A DNA stretch of 64,000 nucleotides, taken from Thiohalomonas sp963783235 (GTDB taxonomy: Bacteria > Pseudomonadota > Gammaproteobacteria > Thiohalomonadales > Thiohalomonadaceae). The stretch covers positions 1,550,001-1,614,000 of the forward strand of contig CAWAMN010000002.1 of the NCBI GenBank assembly GCA_963783235.1, in the 5' to 3' direction. Below the pieces are notes generated by a model that was not told the DNA's origin, made no database searches, and saw only the letters and a list, made by a program, of their open reading frames with translations. Within the stretch, counting starts at the first letter, position 1. Each line of letters starts with the position of its first letter. Position numbers and translations under genes: made by a program. Of the stretch, positions 24,338 to 33,486 are shown in pieces.

Positions 24338-25807
24338 ATGAGCCTTTTTCGATCCCTTCTTGCGCTTTCGGCGGTTGCCGTGGCTGCGGTCAGTGGCGGG
24401 TGTGCTGTCAATCCGGTCAGCGGTCAGAGTGAACTGGCGCTGGTGAGCGAACAGCAGGAGATCAGCATCGGGCGGCAGGAACACCCGAAGATCATCGACG
24501 CCTACGGCCTCTACGACGATCCGGAACTCCAGGCCCATGTGCAGCGCATCGGTGAAAGGCTGGCGGCCAGGAGCCACCGCTCCGATCTCATCTACCGCTT
24601 CACGGTCCTCGATAGCAGCGAGGTCAACGCCTTCGCGCTTCCGGGCGGTTATATCTACATCACCCGCGGCCTCCTGGCCTATTTGAATTCAGATGATGAA
24701 CTGGCCGCGGTACTGGGCCATGAAATCGGTCACGTCACGGCCCGGCACAGCGTGCGTCAGATCAGTGCCGCTACCGCGGCCAATCTGGGCTATACCATCG
24801 GCGCCCTGCTGGTACCGGAACTGCAAAACCGCGGTGTCAGCGATCTGTTCAGTACCTTGAGCACCGCCTTGCTGCGCGGCTACGGCCGGGAGCACGAGCT
24901 TGAGGCGGACCGGCTCGGGGCTCAGTATCTGGCCGAAACCGGACGCGACCCGGAAGCCATGCTGGACGTCGTCCGGGTGCTGAAGAACCAGGAGGCGTTC
25001 GAACGGCAGCTGGCCAGGGAAGAGAATCGCGAGCCGCGTATCTACCACGGTGTGTTCGCCACCCACCCCGATAATGACGAGCGGCTAAAAACGGTCGTTC
25101 GCCAGGCCCGGGCATTGGAGGGCGGGCACCGGGAGTCGCCGAAGGGGCCCTTTCTGCGCCGCCTCGATGGACTGGTGTTTGGCCAAAGCGCCTCCGAAGG
25201 CGTCCTGCGCGGCAATGCCTTTTATCACCAGGAACTCGATTTCGCCCTGCAGTTCCCCGAGCGGTGGAGGGTCAAAAACCGGGCGGATCGGCTGAGCGCC
25301 GTATCGGCGGATCAGAGCGCTGCCCTTCAGGTTACTGTCGGTGATCGCAATAAGCGCATTCCGCCGCAACGCTTCCTGCGCGAGCGATTGAAGCTCGGGC
25401 ACCTTCGCGAGGGTGAGCCTCTGACGGTTAACGGACTGGAGGGTTATACCGGCCTCACTCAGGTGGGGAGCGAGCGTGGCGCGCAAAACGCCCGCATCGC
25501 CGTCGTTTACAAGGGGCCCCGAGCCTTTGTGTTTTTAGGAACGGCGAAGGAGGACGGTAAGCTCAAGTCCCGTGACGCCGATTTCATGCAGACCATTCAC
25601 AGTCTCCACGCCCTGAGCGAGGCCGAACGCAGGTTGGCCGAACCGCTGAAGCTTGCGATCATTGAAGCCCGCGGCGGGACCACTTTCCAGGGGTTGGCGA
25701 TCGATTCCCGAATCCACCACCATCCCGAAGAGCAGTTACGTCTGCTGAATGCACGTTATCCCCGGGGCGAACCCGTTGCGGGAGAGTTGCTGAAAACCGT
25801 TAAATGA
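24338..25807 (+). CDS. M48-family lipoprotein metalloprotease
   Basis: A 489-residue protein with lipobox VSGGC (lipid-modified Cys22), so it is anchored in a membrane and faces the periplasm. The zinc motif is HEIGH (His128, Glu129, His132) and the third ligand lies in ELEADRLGAQYL (Glu189). Relatives such as BepA/LoiP act in outer-membrane protein quality control. The C-terminal half (from about residue 300) has an additional domain of mixed sequence, making it longer than LoiP. GGAGAGG precedes ATG 24338, which is two bases after the nuclease stop. Confidence 0.92.
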   Translation: MSLFRSLLALSAVAVAAVSGGCAVNPVSGQSELALVSEQQEISIGRQEHPKIIDAYGLYDDPELQAHVQRIGERLAARSHRSDLIYRFTVLDSSEVNAFALPGGYIYITRGLLAYLNSDDELAAVLGHEIGHVTARHSVRQISAATAANLGYTIGALLVPELQNRGVSDLFSTLSTALLRGYGREHELEADRLGAQYLAETGRDPEAMLDVVRVLKNQEAFERQLAREENREPRIYHGVFATHPDNDERLKTVVRQARALEGGHRESPKGPFLRRLDGLVFGQSASEGVLRGNAFYHQELDFALQFPERWRVKNRADRLSAVSADQSAALQVTVGDRNKRIPPQRFLRERLKLGHLREGEPLTVNGLEGYTGLTQVGSERGAQNARIAVVYKGPRAFVFLGTAKEDGKLKSRDADFMQTIHSLHALSEAERRLAEPLKLAIIEARGGTTFQGLAIDSRIHHHPEEQLRLLNARYPRGEPVAGELLKTVK

Positions 25808-25829
25808 ATAACCAACAACTGCGAAGACC

Positions 25830-27086
25830 ATGACCCGAAATTGGACCGAACAAGAGCAGCAGGCCCTCGATTATCACGAAAAACCGGTACCGGGAAAGAT
25901 CGCCACGGCGGTTACCAAGCCCTGCGATACCCAACGTGAGTTGAGCCTCGCCTATACGCCCGGCGTTGCCGTTCCGGTACAGGCGATTGCCCGGGAGCCG
26001 TTGGACGCCTATCGCTATACCAACAAGGGCAACCTGGTGGCGGTGGTAACCGACGGTACCGCCGTGTTGGGCCTGGGTAATACCGGCGCGCTCGCCAGCA
26101 AGCCGGTCATGGAGGGCAAGGGAGTGCTCTTTAAAACCTTCGCCGGCATCGATGTGTTCGATATCGAGCTCGACGCCGAATCGCCGGATGCGATAGTGGA
26201 TACGGTGGCGGCGATTGCGCCTACCTTCGGGGGGATCAATCTGGAGGATATCGCCGCTCCGCACTGCTTCGAAGTGGAGCGAAAGCTCAAGGAGCGCATC
26301 GATATTCCCGTCTTCCATGATGACCAGCACGGGACGGCCATCATCATTGCCGCCGGGCTGCTGAACGCACTGGATATTCAGGGCAAGTCGGTCGATACGG
26401 CTCGCATTGTCTGCCTTGGGGCGGGCGCTGCCGGCATCGCCTCGATGCGTCTTCTGCTGGCGCTGGGCGCCAAGCGGGAGAACATCATGCTGGTGGATCG
26501 CAAGGGGATTGTTCACACCGGTCGTGATGACGTTAACGTCTATAAGCGCGAATTTGCCATCGAGACGGAACGGCGCACCCTGGCCGATGCCATGGTGGGT
26601 GCCGATGTGTTCATCGGGGTCTCGGGACCGGACCTGATCGATGCGGAAATGCTGGCGAGCATGGGCCCCCGTCCGGTGGTGTTTGCACTGTCCAATCCTG
26701 TGCCCGAGGTCCGTCCGGAGGTGGCCCGCGATACGCGGGACGACCTCATCATGGCAACGGGCCGCAGCGATTATCCCAATCAGGTCAACAACGTCCTGGG
26801 CTTTCCTTTTATCTTCCGGGGAGCCCTCGATGTCGGCGCCCGGGCCATTAACACCGAGATGGCCATCGCTGCCGTGCACGCCCTCAAAGACCTGACCCAC
26901 GAATCCGTGCCGGATTGCGTGTTGAAGGCCTATGAGTTGGAGCGCATGGAATTCGGGCCCGACTACATCATCCCCAAACCGTTCGATCCACGCCTGATCG
27001 ATAAGGTCCCGCCCGCCGTCGCGCGCGCCGCTATCGATACCGGCGTCGCACGCTATGGCTGGCCCAAACACTATCCGCAGGATTAA
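25830..27086 (+). CDS. maeB: Malic enzyme, NAD(P)-dependent, short form
   Basis: Decarboxylates malate to pyruvate while reducing NAD(P). The 418-residue chain has the malic domain (AYTPGVAVPVQAI, TDGTAVLGLGNTGALASKPV, FHDDQHGTAIIIAAGLLNAL) and the Rossmann domain (VCLGAGAAGIASMRLLLALG). It ends after the NAD(P) domain, lacking the phosphotransacetylase-like C-terminal domain of long MaeB. The sequence is otherwise of the MaeB type. It follows the protease gene by 22 bp; whether that is a functional operon is unclear. Confidence 0.93.
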   Translation: MTRNWTEQEQQALDYHEKPVPGKIATAVTKPCDTQRELSLAYTPGVAVPVQAIAREPLDAYRYTNKGNLVAVVTDGTAVLGLGNTGALASKPVMEGKGVLFKTFAGIDVFDIELDAESPDAIVDTVAAIAPTFGGINLEDIAAPHCFEVERKLKERIDIPVFHDDQHGTAIIIAAGLLNALDIQGKSVDTARIVCLGAGAAGIASMRLLLALGAKRENIMLVDRKGIVHTGRDDVNVYKREFAIETERRTLADAMVGADVFIGVSGPDLIDAEMLASMGPRPVVFALSNPVPEVRPEVARDTRDDLIMATGRSDYPNQVNNVLGFPFIFRGALDVGARAINTEMAIAAVHALKDLTHESVPDCVLKAYELERMEFGPDYIIPKPFDPRLIDKVPPAVARAAIDTGVARYGWPKHYPQD

Positions 27087-27101
27087 AACTTCAGCTTCGC
27101 A

Positions 27102-27120
27102 GGAGCGGCTTCGCCGCTCC
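27102..27120. terminator. Hairpin between maeB and the converging gene
   Basis: GGAGCGGC / GCCGCTCC with loop TTC. No T-run. It may act as a bidirectional message end or be a REP-like unit. Confidence 0.35.
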
Positions 27121-27149
27121 CGCCGGAAATGACGCTCTTCGTCCCGGCC

Positions 27150-27761
27150 TCAGCCGTTTTGAAGCAGTGCTTCCACTTCCCGGCGGTCGGCCCGTCGCAT
27201 TGGACGACCGTTAACGGGGCTCAACGGTGCCTGACGCTGGCCCTTGATCGGAAAAACCGTCATCTCCACGACGATATCGTTCGCGAGGATGCGGTACATG
27301 GGGTAGGTATCCTGCTTTTCAGGTGTGGTACGGACGCGGCGTTCATCGAGTTCGAAGGGGATGCCGCGCTCGTTCAGAAACAGGTCCACCTGTTCGGGCG
27401 TATCGCTGAAGAGGTGGAGGTAGACCGGCGAATGCTGGTCAGCCGTACCGGCGAGCACCGGTCCGACCAGACGCGGTGTGAATACGTCCAGCATTTCCAT
27501 GGCACCCAATGCGGTCTCGCGCAGCTCCCGCAATCGCTGGGGCTGGCTTTCCGGCTGAAAGATCGACAGGTATTCCGAACGCGCCTGTTCGATCTCCCGG
27601 TTGTTGGGGAGGTTCCGCGTCTGACTCAAGCCCAGCCGTTCGGCAGCCTTGCGCTTGGCCATCGCAAAGTCGCGTATGCCGCCTTCGATCATGAAACGGG
27701 CCGCTTCCTGGGCTAGCTGTCGGCGAGTTTGGGCTTCCTGTCTGCGGGACTGCTTGGGCAT
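27150..27761 (-). CDS. Conserved hypothetical protein, nucleotidyltransferase-like
   Basis: A 203-residue protein starting MPKQSRRQEAQTRRQLAQEA. The N-terminal helices (ARFMIEGGIRDFAMAKRKAA) and the C-terminal PLSPVNGRPMRRADRREVEA are recalled from uncharacterised gammaproteobacterial proteins. The phrase PRLVGPVLAGTADQHSPVYL followed by LHLFSDTPEQVDLFL resembles a nucleotidyltransferase fold, but I do not see a clear GS-x-D-x-D catalytic triad, so activity is unproven. ATG 27761 is chosen over an upstream ATG at 27872 because the family begins there. Confidence 0.7.
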   Translation of the reverse strand: MPKQSRRQEAQTRRQLAQEAARFMIEGGIRDFAMAKRKAAERLGLSQTRNLPNNREIEQARSEYLSIFQPESQPQRLRELRETALGAMEMLDVFTPRLVGPVLAGTADQHSPVYLHLFSDTPEQVDLFLNERGIPFELDERRVRTTPEKQDTYPMYRILANDIVVEMTVFPIKGQRQAPLSPVNGRPMRRADRREVEALLQNG

Positions 27762-27895
27762 GGTGAATTGTCCGGGATAATCTTGGTCCTGCAGAGGCGC
27801 ACGCGGGAAACGGAACTCCAAGCTATTGCGCCCCAGGGGATGACTCATCGCGGTTCCAGAAGACATTCTCAAGCCGCCGTCTTACCGATGTCCTG

Positions 27896-28035
27896 GCAGG
27901 CTGTTGAAAAACACCCTCTCCAGAGGGAGAGGGCTGGGGTGAGGGGACTCAATAAAGGTAAGTTACTGATTTTGCCCCCTCATCCTAACCTTCTCCCTCA
28001 GGGAGAAGGGATAAAAACCTTTTTCAACAGCCTGC
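27896..28035. repeat. 140-bp palindromic intergenic element
   Basis: The ends GCAGGCTGTTGAAAA and TTTTCAACAGCCTGC are exact inverted repeats. Inside, CCCTCTCCAGAGGGAGAGGG with GGTGAGGGG pairs with CCCCTCATCC and the CTCCCTCAGGGAGAAGGG block. The type of element (purine/pyrimidine blocks flanked by CAGGCTGTTGAAAAA) is widespread between proteobacterial genes. Its right end touches the stop codon of mrcA. Confidence 0.75.
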
Positions 28036-30497
28036 TAGAACAGCTGCTCCGTCAACGTACTGCTGCCGCCCGAGGGGTCATTGTTGTCAACCACCACCGG
28101 CTCGGGCTTCTCTTGAGGCACATTTTCGCTACGGAAGGTCTCAAACATCGCCTCCTGTCCCCCGCGTGCCAACAGCCCGGTTTCAGGGTCGATGCGGACG
28201 CTGACCAGACCGGGCGGCTGTTCGAGTTTATGCTCGGGCCGGCCTTCCAGGGCGACCGCCATATACTTGATCCACATCGGCAGCGCGGCCCGGGCTCCGG
28301 TCTCATACCGGCCCAGCGAACGCGGCACATCGAATCCTACCCAGGCCGTTGTGACCACATCGCGATTGAACCCGGAGAACCAGGCGTCGCGCTGCTCATT
28401 GGTCGTGCCGGTCTTCCCTGCCAAGTCATGCCGACCCAGCCTAAGCGCCCGTCGTCCGGTGCCGCGCCGGATCACATCCTGCATCATCGAGGTCACCAAA
28501 TAGACGTTGCGGATATCGAGGCTGCGGGGTGCCAAGCGGGGCTCCGGTTCGACCTCCTCTTCTGCATTCTGAGCGGCTGAGGGGGCATTGGAGGGCTCTT
28601 CGGCTTCCACCTTTGGCTTGCCGGGGTCAGGCTCGTTTTCACACGGGAGGCAGGCGATAGCCGGATCGGCTTCAGCCAGGATGTTTCCCTCGGCATCTTC
28701 AATGCGCTGAATGAAGTAGGGTTCAATGAGGAAACCGCCGTTGGCCAAAACGGCATAACCCCGCACGATCGCCCACGGAGGCAGTGCGGAACTGCCGAGT
28801 GCCATGGACAGATCATGGTTGAGGCTTTTCGGATCGAAGCCGAACTTGGCGACGTGGCGAACCGCTGCCGGAATACCCATGGAACGCAACAGACGGATGG
28901 AGACCAGGTTGCGGGAGCGGACCAGAGCTTCCCGTAACCGGGTGGGGCCAAAGAATTTCCCGCTGTAGTTTTCGGGGCGCCATTCGGCTTCGAGCGCCCG
29001 GTCTTCGAACACGACCGGGGCATCGTTGATAATGCTCGCCGGCGTAAAGCCGTTGGCCAGGGCCGCGGAATAGATGAAAGGCTTGAAGTTGGAGCCGGGT
29101 TGTCGCTCGGCCTGGATTACTCGGTTGAACTTGCTCTGGAAGTAATCGAAGCCGCCCACGAGGGCCATTACGGCACCGTCATCCGGATGCAGCGAGACGA
29201 GCGCTCCCGATACCTCGGGGATCTCGGCGAGTCGCCAGCCGCCTTCGGCCAATGCCTCAAGCCTGATGATATCCCCGACCCCGAGAATATCAGCCGCTTT
29301 CTGTGGCTCTGCACCGGCCCGGAAGTCGTCGATGTAGGGACGGGCCCAGGCCATGGCTTCCCAGTCAAGCTCCACCGGCTCTTGATCGTCACCCAAATAG
29401 ACCTGTGCGGATTGTTCCGCCACATCCACAACCAGGCCCGGTACCAGACCCCCGACTTTCGAGCGGCTGTCCAGCGCGGCTGCCCACTCCTCCGGATTTG
29501 CTTCAGGAGCGAGATCCACGTGGTCTTCGGGCCCCCGATAGCCGTGTCGGCGGTGGTACTCCAGCAGGGCGTCGCGCAAGGCGCGGTTCGCGCCATTTTG
29601 CGTGCGGGCATCAACGGTCGTATAGACCCGGTATCCCGCGGCATAGGCATCCCGACCGAACCGGTCGACCATTTCAGCTCGAACCATCTCGGCGAGGTAG
29701 GGGGCCTCGACTTCTGCGGGTGAGGCGTGTAACCCTGCGGTTACCGGAGTGTTCAAATACTCCGAGTAGTCACCGCTGGAGATGAACTTGAGCTCATGCA
29801 TTCGGCGCAATACGTAATTACGACGCTCCATCGCCCGCTGGGGGTTCACGACGGGGTTGAACCGCGACGGTGCTTTGGGCAGTCCTGCAATCATCGCCAG
29901 CTGCGGGACCTCAAGTTCGTCAATCTCCCTGCCGTAATAGACTTGGGCGGCGGCCGCAACGCCGTAGGAGCGCTGGCCAAGATAGATTTTGTTGAGGTAG
30001 AGCTCCAGTATTTCCGGTTTGGTGAGTTGCCGTTCGATCTTGAGCGCAAGGAATATCTCCCGAATCTTGCGCAGATAGGTCTTTTCTCTGCTGAGAAAGA
30101 AGTTGCGGGCGACCTGCATCGTTATGGTGCTACCGCCCTGACCTTTTTCACCGGTACGGATTAGATGAACGACGGCGCGAATAATGCCCTGGTAGTCGAC
30201 ACCCGGATGCTCGAAGAAACGATCGTCTTCGGCCGCGAGCACTGCCTGAACCATGGCCGGGGGAATCTGTTCGTACTGGAGCGGGGTGCGCCGCATCTCC
30301 CCGTATTCCGCAATGAGCTTGCCGTCGCGGGAGTAGACTCGCAACGGAACCTGAAGCCGGACATCCTTGAGCTTTTCGATGGAGGGGAGCTCGGGAGCGA
30401 TGTAGAGATAGGCGCCGAAAACGCCAACAGCTCCCAGGAGACCGAGGATGAGTACCGCGAGCAGACCACGGCGTACCAGGCGGAAGAGAGATTTCAT
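28035..30497 (-). CDS. mrcA: Penicillin-binding protein 1A
   Basis: A bifunctional peptidoglycan synthase, 820 residues. A single N-terminal membrane segment (LLAVLILGLLGAVGVFGAYL) precedes the glycosyltransferase domain with EDDRFFEHPGVD and QGGSTITMQ. An OB-like insert (about residues 310-420) marks the 1A class. The transpeptidase has the nucleophile in GSNFKPF (Ser469), SRN and KTGTT (near 695). An acidic, alanine-rich stretch (PKVEAEEPSNAPSAAQNAEE) is inserted between the SRN and KTG motifs. It is divergent from pilM, as in many gammaproteobacteria. Confidence 0.97.
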   Translation of the reverse strand: MKSLFRLVRRGLLAVLILGLLGAVGVFGAYLYIAPELPSIEKLKDVRLQVPLRVYSRDGKLIAEYGEMRRTPLQYEQIPPAMVQAVLAAEDDRFFEHPGVDYQGIIRAVVHLIRTGEKGQGGSTITMQVARNFFLSREKTYLRKIREIFLALKIERQLTKPEILELYLNKIYLGQRSYGVAAAAQVYYGREIDELEVPQLAMIAGLPKAPSRFNPVVNPQRAMERRNYVLRRMHELKFISSGDYSEYLNTPVTAGLHASPAEVEAPYLAEMVRAEMVDRFGRDAYAAGYRVYTTVDARTQNGANRALRDALLEYHRRHGYRGPEDHVDLAPEANPEEWAAALDSRSKVGGLVPGLVVDVAEQSAQVYLGDDQEPVELDWEAMAWARPYIDDFRAGAEPQKAADILGVGDIIRLEALAEGGWRLAEIPEVSGALVSLHPDDGAVMALVGGFDYFQSKFNRVIQAERQPGSNFKPFIYSAALANGFTPASIINDAPVVFEDRALEAEWRPENYSGKFFGPTRLREALVRSRNLVSIRLLRSMGIPAAVRHVAKFGFDPKSLNHDLSMALGSSALPPWAIVRGYAVLANGGFLIEPYFIQRIEDAEGNILAEADPAIACLPCENEPDPGKPKVEAEEPSNAPSAAQNAEEEVEPEPRLAPRSLDIRNVYLVTSMMQDVIRRGTGRRALRLGRHDLAGKTGTTNEQRDAWFSGFNRDVVTTAWVGFDVPRSLGRYETGARAALPMWIKYMAVALEGRPEHKLEQPPGLVSVRIDPETGLLARGGQEAMFETFRSENVPQEKPEPVVVDNNDPSGGSSTLTEQLF

Positions 30498-30594
30498 GTT
30501 GGACTTGAGAACTGGTTCAACGGCATTTCAAGGGCGAATCAGTATAAATGTTTCACCGGCGGCTAACCATGAACTTGTGTCACGGTTTTACCTG

Positions 30595-30623
30595 TTGACC
30601 GGCAGTTGTGACTGGTATTTAAT
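30595..30623 (+). promoter_or_regulatory. Sigma-70 promoter of the pilMNOPQ operon
   Basis: TTGACC (30595-30600), 17 bp, TTTAAT (30618-30623), ending 46 bp before pilM. Confidence 0.6.
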
Positions 30624-30669
30624 GTAGTCGCCTAAATTCTGCGCGTAAGCACGGGTACCTAAAGGAAAA

Positions 30670-31743
30670 ATGATCCAGCTACCGAGATTTTTGGCTCGGA
30701 GCACGCCCCGGGTCCTGGGACTTGATATTAGCACCACCGCTGTGAAGCTGCTGGAGCTGAGCAAAAGCGGTAGCTCCTATCGAGTGGAAAACTATGCGGT
30801 CGAGCCGTTGCCTCCCAACTCCGTCATCGAGAAGAACATCTCCGATGTCGAGGGTGTTGGCGAAGCGATTAAGCGTGCAATAAAGCGATCGGGGAGCCGA
30901 TTGAAATTTGCTGCCGCCGCGGTGGCCGGTTCCGCCGTTATCACCAAAGTGATTTCCATGCCGGCCTCACTTTCCGATGACGAACTGGAGAGCCAGATCG
31001 AAGTCGAGGCCGACCAGTACATCCCCTATCCCCTGGAGGAAGTTAACCTCGATTTCGAGGTGATCGGCCCTTCCGAGGACGATCCCGAGCGCGTCGACGT
31101 CCTGCTTGCTGCCTCGCGCACCGAGAACGTGGAAGTGCGGGTAGATGCCATCGAGTTGGCGGGGATCCAGCCGAAGATTATCGATGTCGAGGCTTACGCC
31201 ATGGAGAATGCATTCGGCCTCATCGGCGATCAGATGCCCGACCACGGCCTCGACAAGACCATAGCGGTGGTGGACATCGGCGCGACCATGACGACGCTCA
31301 ATGTCCTCTATGACCTGAAAACCATTTACACCCGTGAACAGGTTTTCGGCGGCAAGCAGCTGACCGAAGAGATCCAGCGGCGTTACGGCCTCTCCTATGA
31401 AGAGGCGGGCATGGCCAAGCGTCAGGGGGGGTTGCCCGACAACTACGTGCCCGAGGTCCTGGAACCCTTCAAGGAGGCCATGGCCCAGCAGGTGAGCCGC
31501 TCCTTGCAGTTTTTCTTCTCGTCCAGTCAGTACAACAGTGTGGACCACATCGTGCTGGCCGGCGGCAGTTCCTCCATCCCCGGAGTGGACGCGCTGATTG
31601 AGGACAAGATCGGCGTCCCGACCTCTATCGCCAACCCTTTCGCCAGCATGAGCATCGCGCCGAAGATCAAGGCCCAGGTATTAAAAAATGACGCTCCGGC
31701 CTTGATGATCGCCTGCGGTCTCGCGCTGAGGAGCTTTGACTGA
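30670..31743 (+). CDS. pilM: Type IV pilus assembly protein PilM
   Basis: A 357-residue actin-like cytoplasmic ATPase-fold protein that binds the N-terminus of PilN and links the alignment complex to the pilus motor. Seen are VLGLDISTTAVKLLEL (phosphate 1), IAVVDIGATMTTLNVL (phosphate 2) and IVLAGGSSSIPGVDAL (adenosine region). AAAGGAAAA precedes ATG 30670. First gene of pilMNOPQ; its TGA overlaps the ATG of pilN. Confidence 0.96.
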   Translation: MIQLPRFLARSTPRVLGLDISTTAVKLLELSKSGSSYRVENYAVEPLPPNSVIEKNISDVEGVGEAIKRAIKRSGSRLKFAAAAVAGSAVITKVISMPASLSDDELESQIEVEADQYIPYPLEEVNLDFEVIGPSEDDPERVDVLLAASRTENVEVRVDAIELAGIQPKIIDVEAYAMENAFGLIGDQMPDHGLDKTIAVVDIGATMTTLNVLYDLKTIYTREQVFGGKQLTEEIQRRYGLSYEEAGMAKRQGGLPDNYVPEVLEPFKEAMAQQVSRSLQFFFSSSQYNSVDHIVLAGGSSSIPGVDALIEDKIGVPTSIANPFASMSIAPKIKAQVLKNDAPALMIACGLALRSFD

Positions 31744-32315
31744 TGGCACGCATCAATCTACTTCCCTGGCGCGAAGAGCTGCGCAACGAGAAGAAGCGCG
31801 AATTCGGCGTCGCGGCCGGGGGCTCGGTCCTGCTGATGGCCGGCGTGGTCCTCTTCGGGCACATACAGATCAACGGCATGATCGACCATCAGGAATCGCG
31901 CAACCGTTATGTCCAACAACAAATAAAGCTGGTCGAATCCAAGATTCGGGAAATCCGGGATATCGAAAAGCAGAAACAGCAGCTCATTGCCCGCATGCGG
32001 GTCATCGAGCGGCTGCAGCGTAACCGCCCCGAGGTCGTCCATCTGTTCCAGGAGCTGGTCGAGCTCATCCCCGAAGGGCTGCATCTGAGCCAGTTGACTC
32101 AAAGCGAGTCGAAAATCACGATGAAGGGGCAGGCTCAATCCAATGCGCGGGTCTCTTCATTCATGCGGGCGCTGGACAGCTCGGACTGGTTCACCAAACC
32201 CAAGTTGGACGTTATCCAGTCCCAGTCCAAAGGCGTCGATCGCACGCGCTCTTTCACGATGCAGGTTCAGCAGGCGAATCCCGTCGGCGATCCGCAGCCG
32301 GACGAGAAGGGGTAA
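31743..32315 (+). CDS. pilN: Type IV pilus assembly protein PilN
   Basis: A 190-residue inner-membrane protein. The conserved cytoplasmic tip INLLPWRE, which binds PilM, is at the N-terminus, followed by one membrane segment (GVAAGGSVLLMAGVVLFGHI), a coiled coil rich in Lys/Gln/Arg, and a periplasmic ferredoxin-like domain (LIPEGLHLSQLTQSESKITM). It pairs with PilO. Start codon overlaps the pilM stop. Confidence 0.95.
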   Translation: MARINLLPWREELRNEKKREFGVAAGGSVLLMAGVVLFGHIQINGMIDHQESRNRYVQQQIKLVESKIREIRDIEKQKQQLIARMRVIERLQRNRPEVVHLFQELVELIPEGLHLSQLTQSESKITMKGQAQSNARVSSFMRALDSSDWFTKPKLDVIQSQSKGVDRTRSFTMQVQQANPVGDPQPDEKG

Positions 32316-32321
32316 GGGGCC

Positions 32322-32903
32322 ATGGATATTGATCTGAATAACATCGATTTTCAAAATGCCGGCAACTGGCCACCCTTGGCCAAGGGTGCCTCCATCCTGA
32401 TTCTCTGCATCGCCACTCTGGGGGCGGGTTATTACTTCGATACGCAGCACGAATGGCAGCGCCTCGAAAACGCCCGGGCCAAAGAGCAGGACCTCAAGAA
32501 GGAGTTCGAAACCAAGCAGGCCAAGGCGGCCAATCTCGATGCCTACAAGCGGCAGATGCAGGAAATGAGAGAATCCTTCGGGACGATGCTCCGCCAGCTG
32601 CCCAGTAAAACCGAAGTGGCGGACCTGCTGGTGGATATCACCCAAACCGGGCTTGCCACCGGGCTGGAATTCGAACTCTTTCAGCCTCGGGGGGAGCGGC
32701 CCAGGGAATTCTATGCCGAACTGCCGATCTCCCTTCGGGTGACCGGTGGATATCATCAGTTTGGTGAGTTTGTAAGCGGTATCGCGGCCTTACCCCGCAT
32801 TGTCACGCTCCATGACATAAAGATCTCGGGTTCTGAAAAATCGCTCGTGATGAATGCGACGGCCAAGACCTACCGTTACCTCGACGAGAACGAGACCAAG
32901 TAG
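32322..32903 (+). CDS. pilO: Type IV pilus assembly protein PilO
   Basis: A 193-residue partner of PilN in the inner-membrane alignment complex. One membrane segment (ASILILCIATLGAGYYFDTQ), a coiled coil (ENARAKEQDLKKEFETKQAK), then a periplasmic domain with the PilO pattern FELFQPRGERPREFYAELPI and VTGGYHQFGEFVSGIAALPR. Six bases after pilN. Confidence 0.95.
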   Translation: MDIDLNNIDFQNAGNWPPLAKGASILILCIATLGAGYYFDTQHEWQRLENARAKEQDLKKEFETKQAKAANLDAYKRQMQEMRESFGTMLRQLPSKTEVADLLVDITQTGLATGLEFELFQPRGERPREFYAELPISLRVTGGYHQFGEFVSGIAALPRIVTLHDIKISGSEKSLVMNATAKTYRYLDENETK

Positions 32904-32915
32904 CGGTGAGACGTT

Positions 32916-33461
32916 ATGCGAAATCGAAATAAGTTTTCACGCATTCTGGGGCTGGTCGTCTTCGGTACGGTATTCGGGCTGACCGGCTGTGCCGGTTCGG
33001 CAGGTCATGCCGACCTGGAGCAGTTCGTCACCCAGGTGAAGGCGCGCAAGGGCGGTCGAATCGCACCGGTGCCGGAATTCAAGATGTATGAAGGTTTTCA
33101 GTATTCCGCCTTCGAAAGGCGCGATCCCTTCACCCGAGCTGAGACCAACACAGAGCAGGCATTGGCCAGCGACAACGGCATTAGCCCCGATCAGGACAGG
33201 CACAAGGAGCCGCTTGAGGAGTTTCCGTTGGATACGCTCAAGTTTGCGGGTCATCTCGAAAAGCAGGCCGAACACTGGGCCATCATTACGGCCCCGGATG
33301 GTTTGGTGCATCGCGTTCAAGTGGGCAACCACCTCGGTCACAATTATGGCCGAATCACCAACGTAACCGAGACCCGAATCGAGCTGGTCGAAATTGTACC
33401 GGACGGTATTGGCGGTTGGGTCGAGCGCCAGGCAGCGCTTGCCACCGATCCAGAACAATAA
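32916..33461 (+). CDS. pilP: Type IV pilus lipoprotein PilP
   Basis: A 181-residue inner-membrane lipoprotein that connects PilNO to the secretin. Lipobox LTGC (Cys25), a flexible region, then the beta-domain (LEEFPLDTLKFAGHLEKQAE ... VQVGNHLGHNYGRITNVTET). It is complete and in order. Confidence 0.94.
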   Translation: MRNRNKFSRILGLVVFGTVFGLTGCAGSAGHADLEQFVTQVKARKGGRIAPVPEFKMYEGFQYSAFERRDPFTRAETNTEQALASDNGISPDQDRHKEPLEEFPLDTLKFAGHLEKQAEHWAIITAPDGLVHRVQVGNHLGHNYGRITNVTETRIELVEIVPDGIGGWVERQAALATDPEQ

Positions 33462-33486
33462 CTCTGTACGGAGAGAGAGCGGTCCA

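Noticed and set aside
25800..27071. Long minus-strand frame opposite maeB
   Set aside because: Same effect of codon bias in a GC-rich gene. The malic enzyme on the plus strand is clear.
27741..27872. Start of the nucleotidyltransferase-like gene at 27872
   Set aside because: The extra 37 residues have no family character and no ribosome site was seen; MPKQSRRQ is the natural start.
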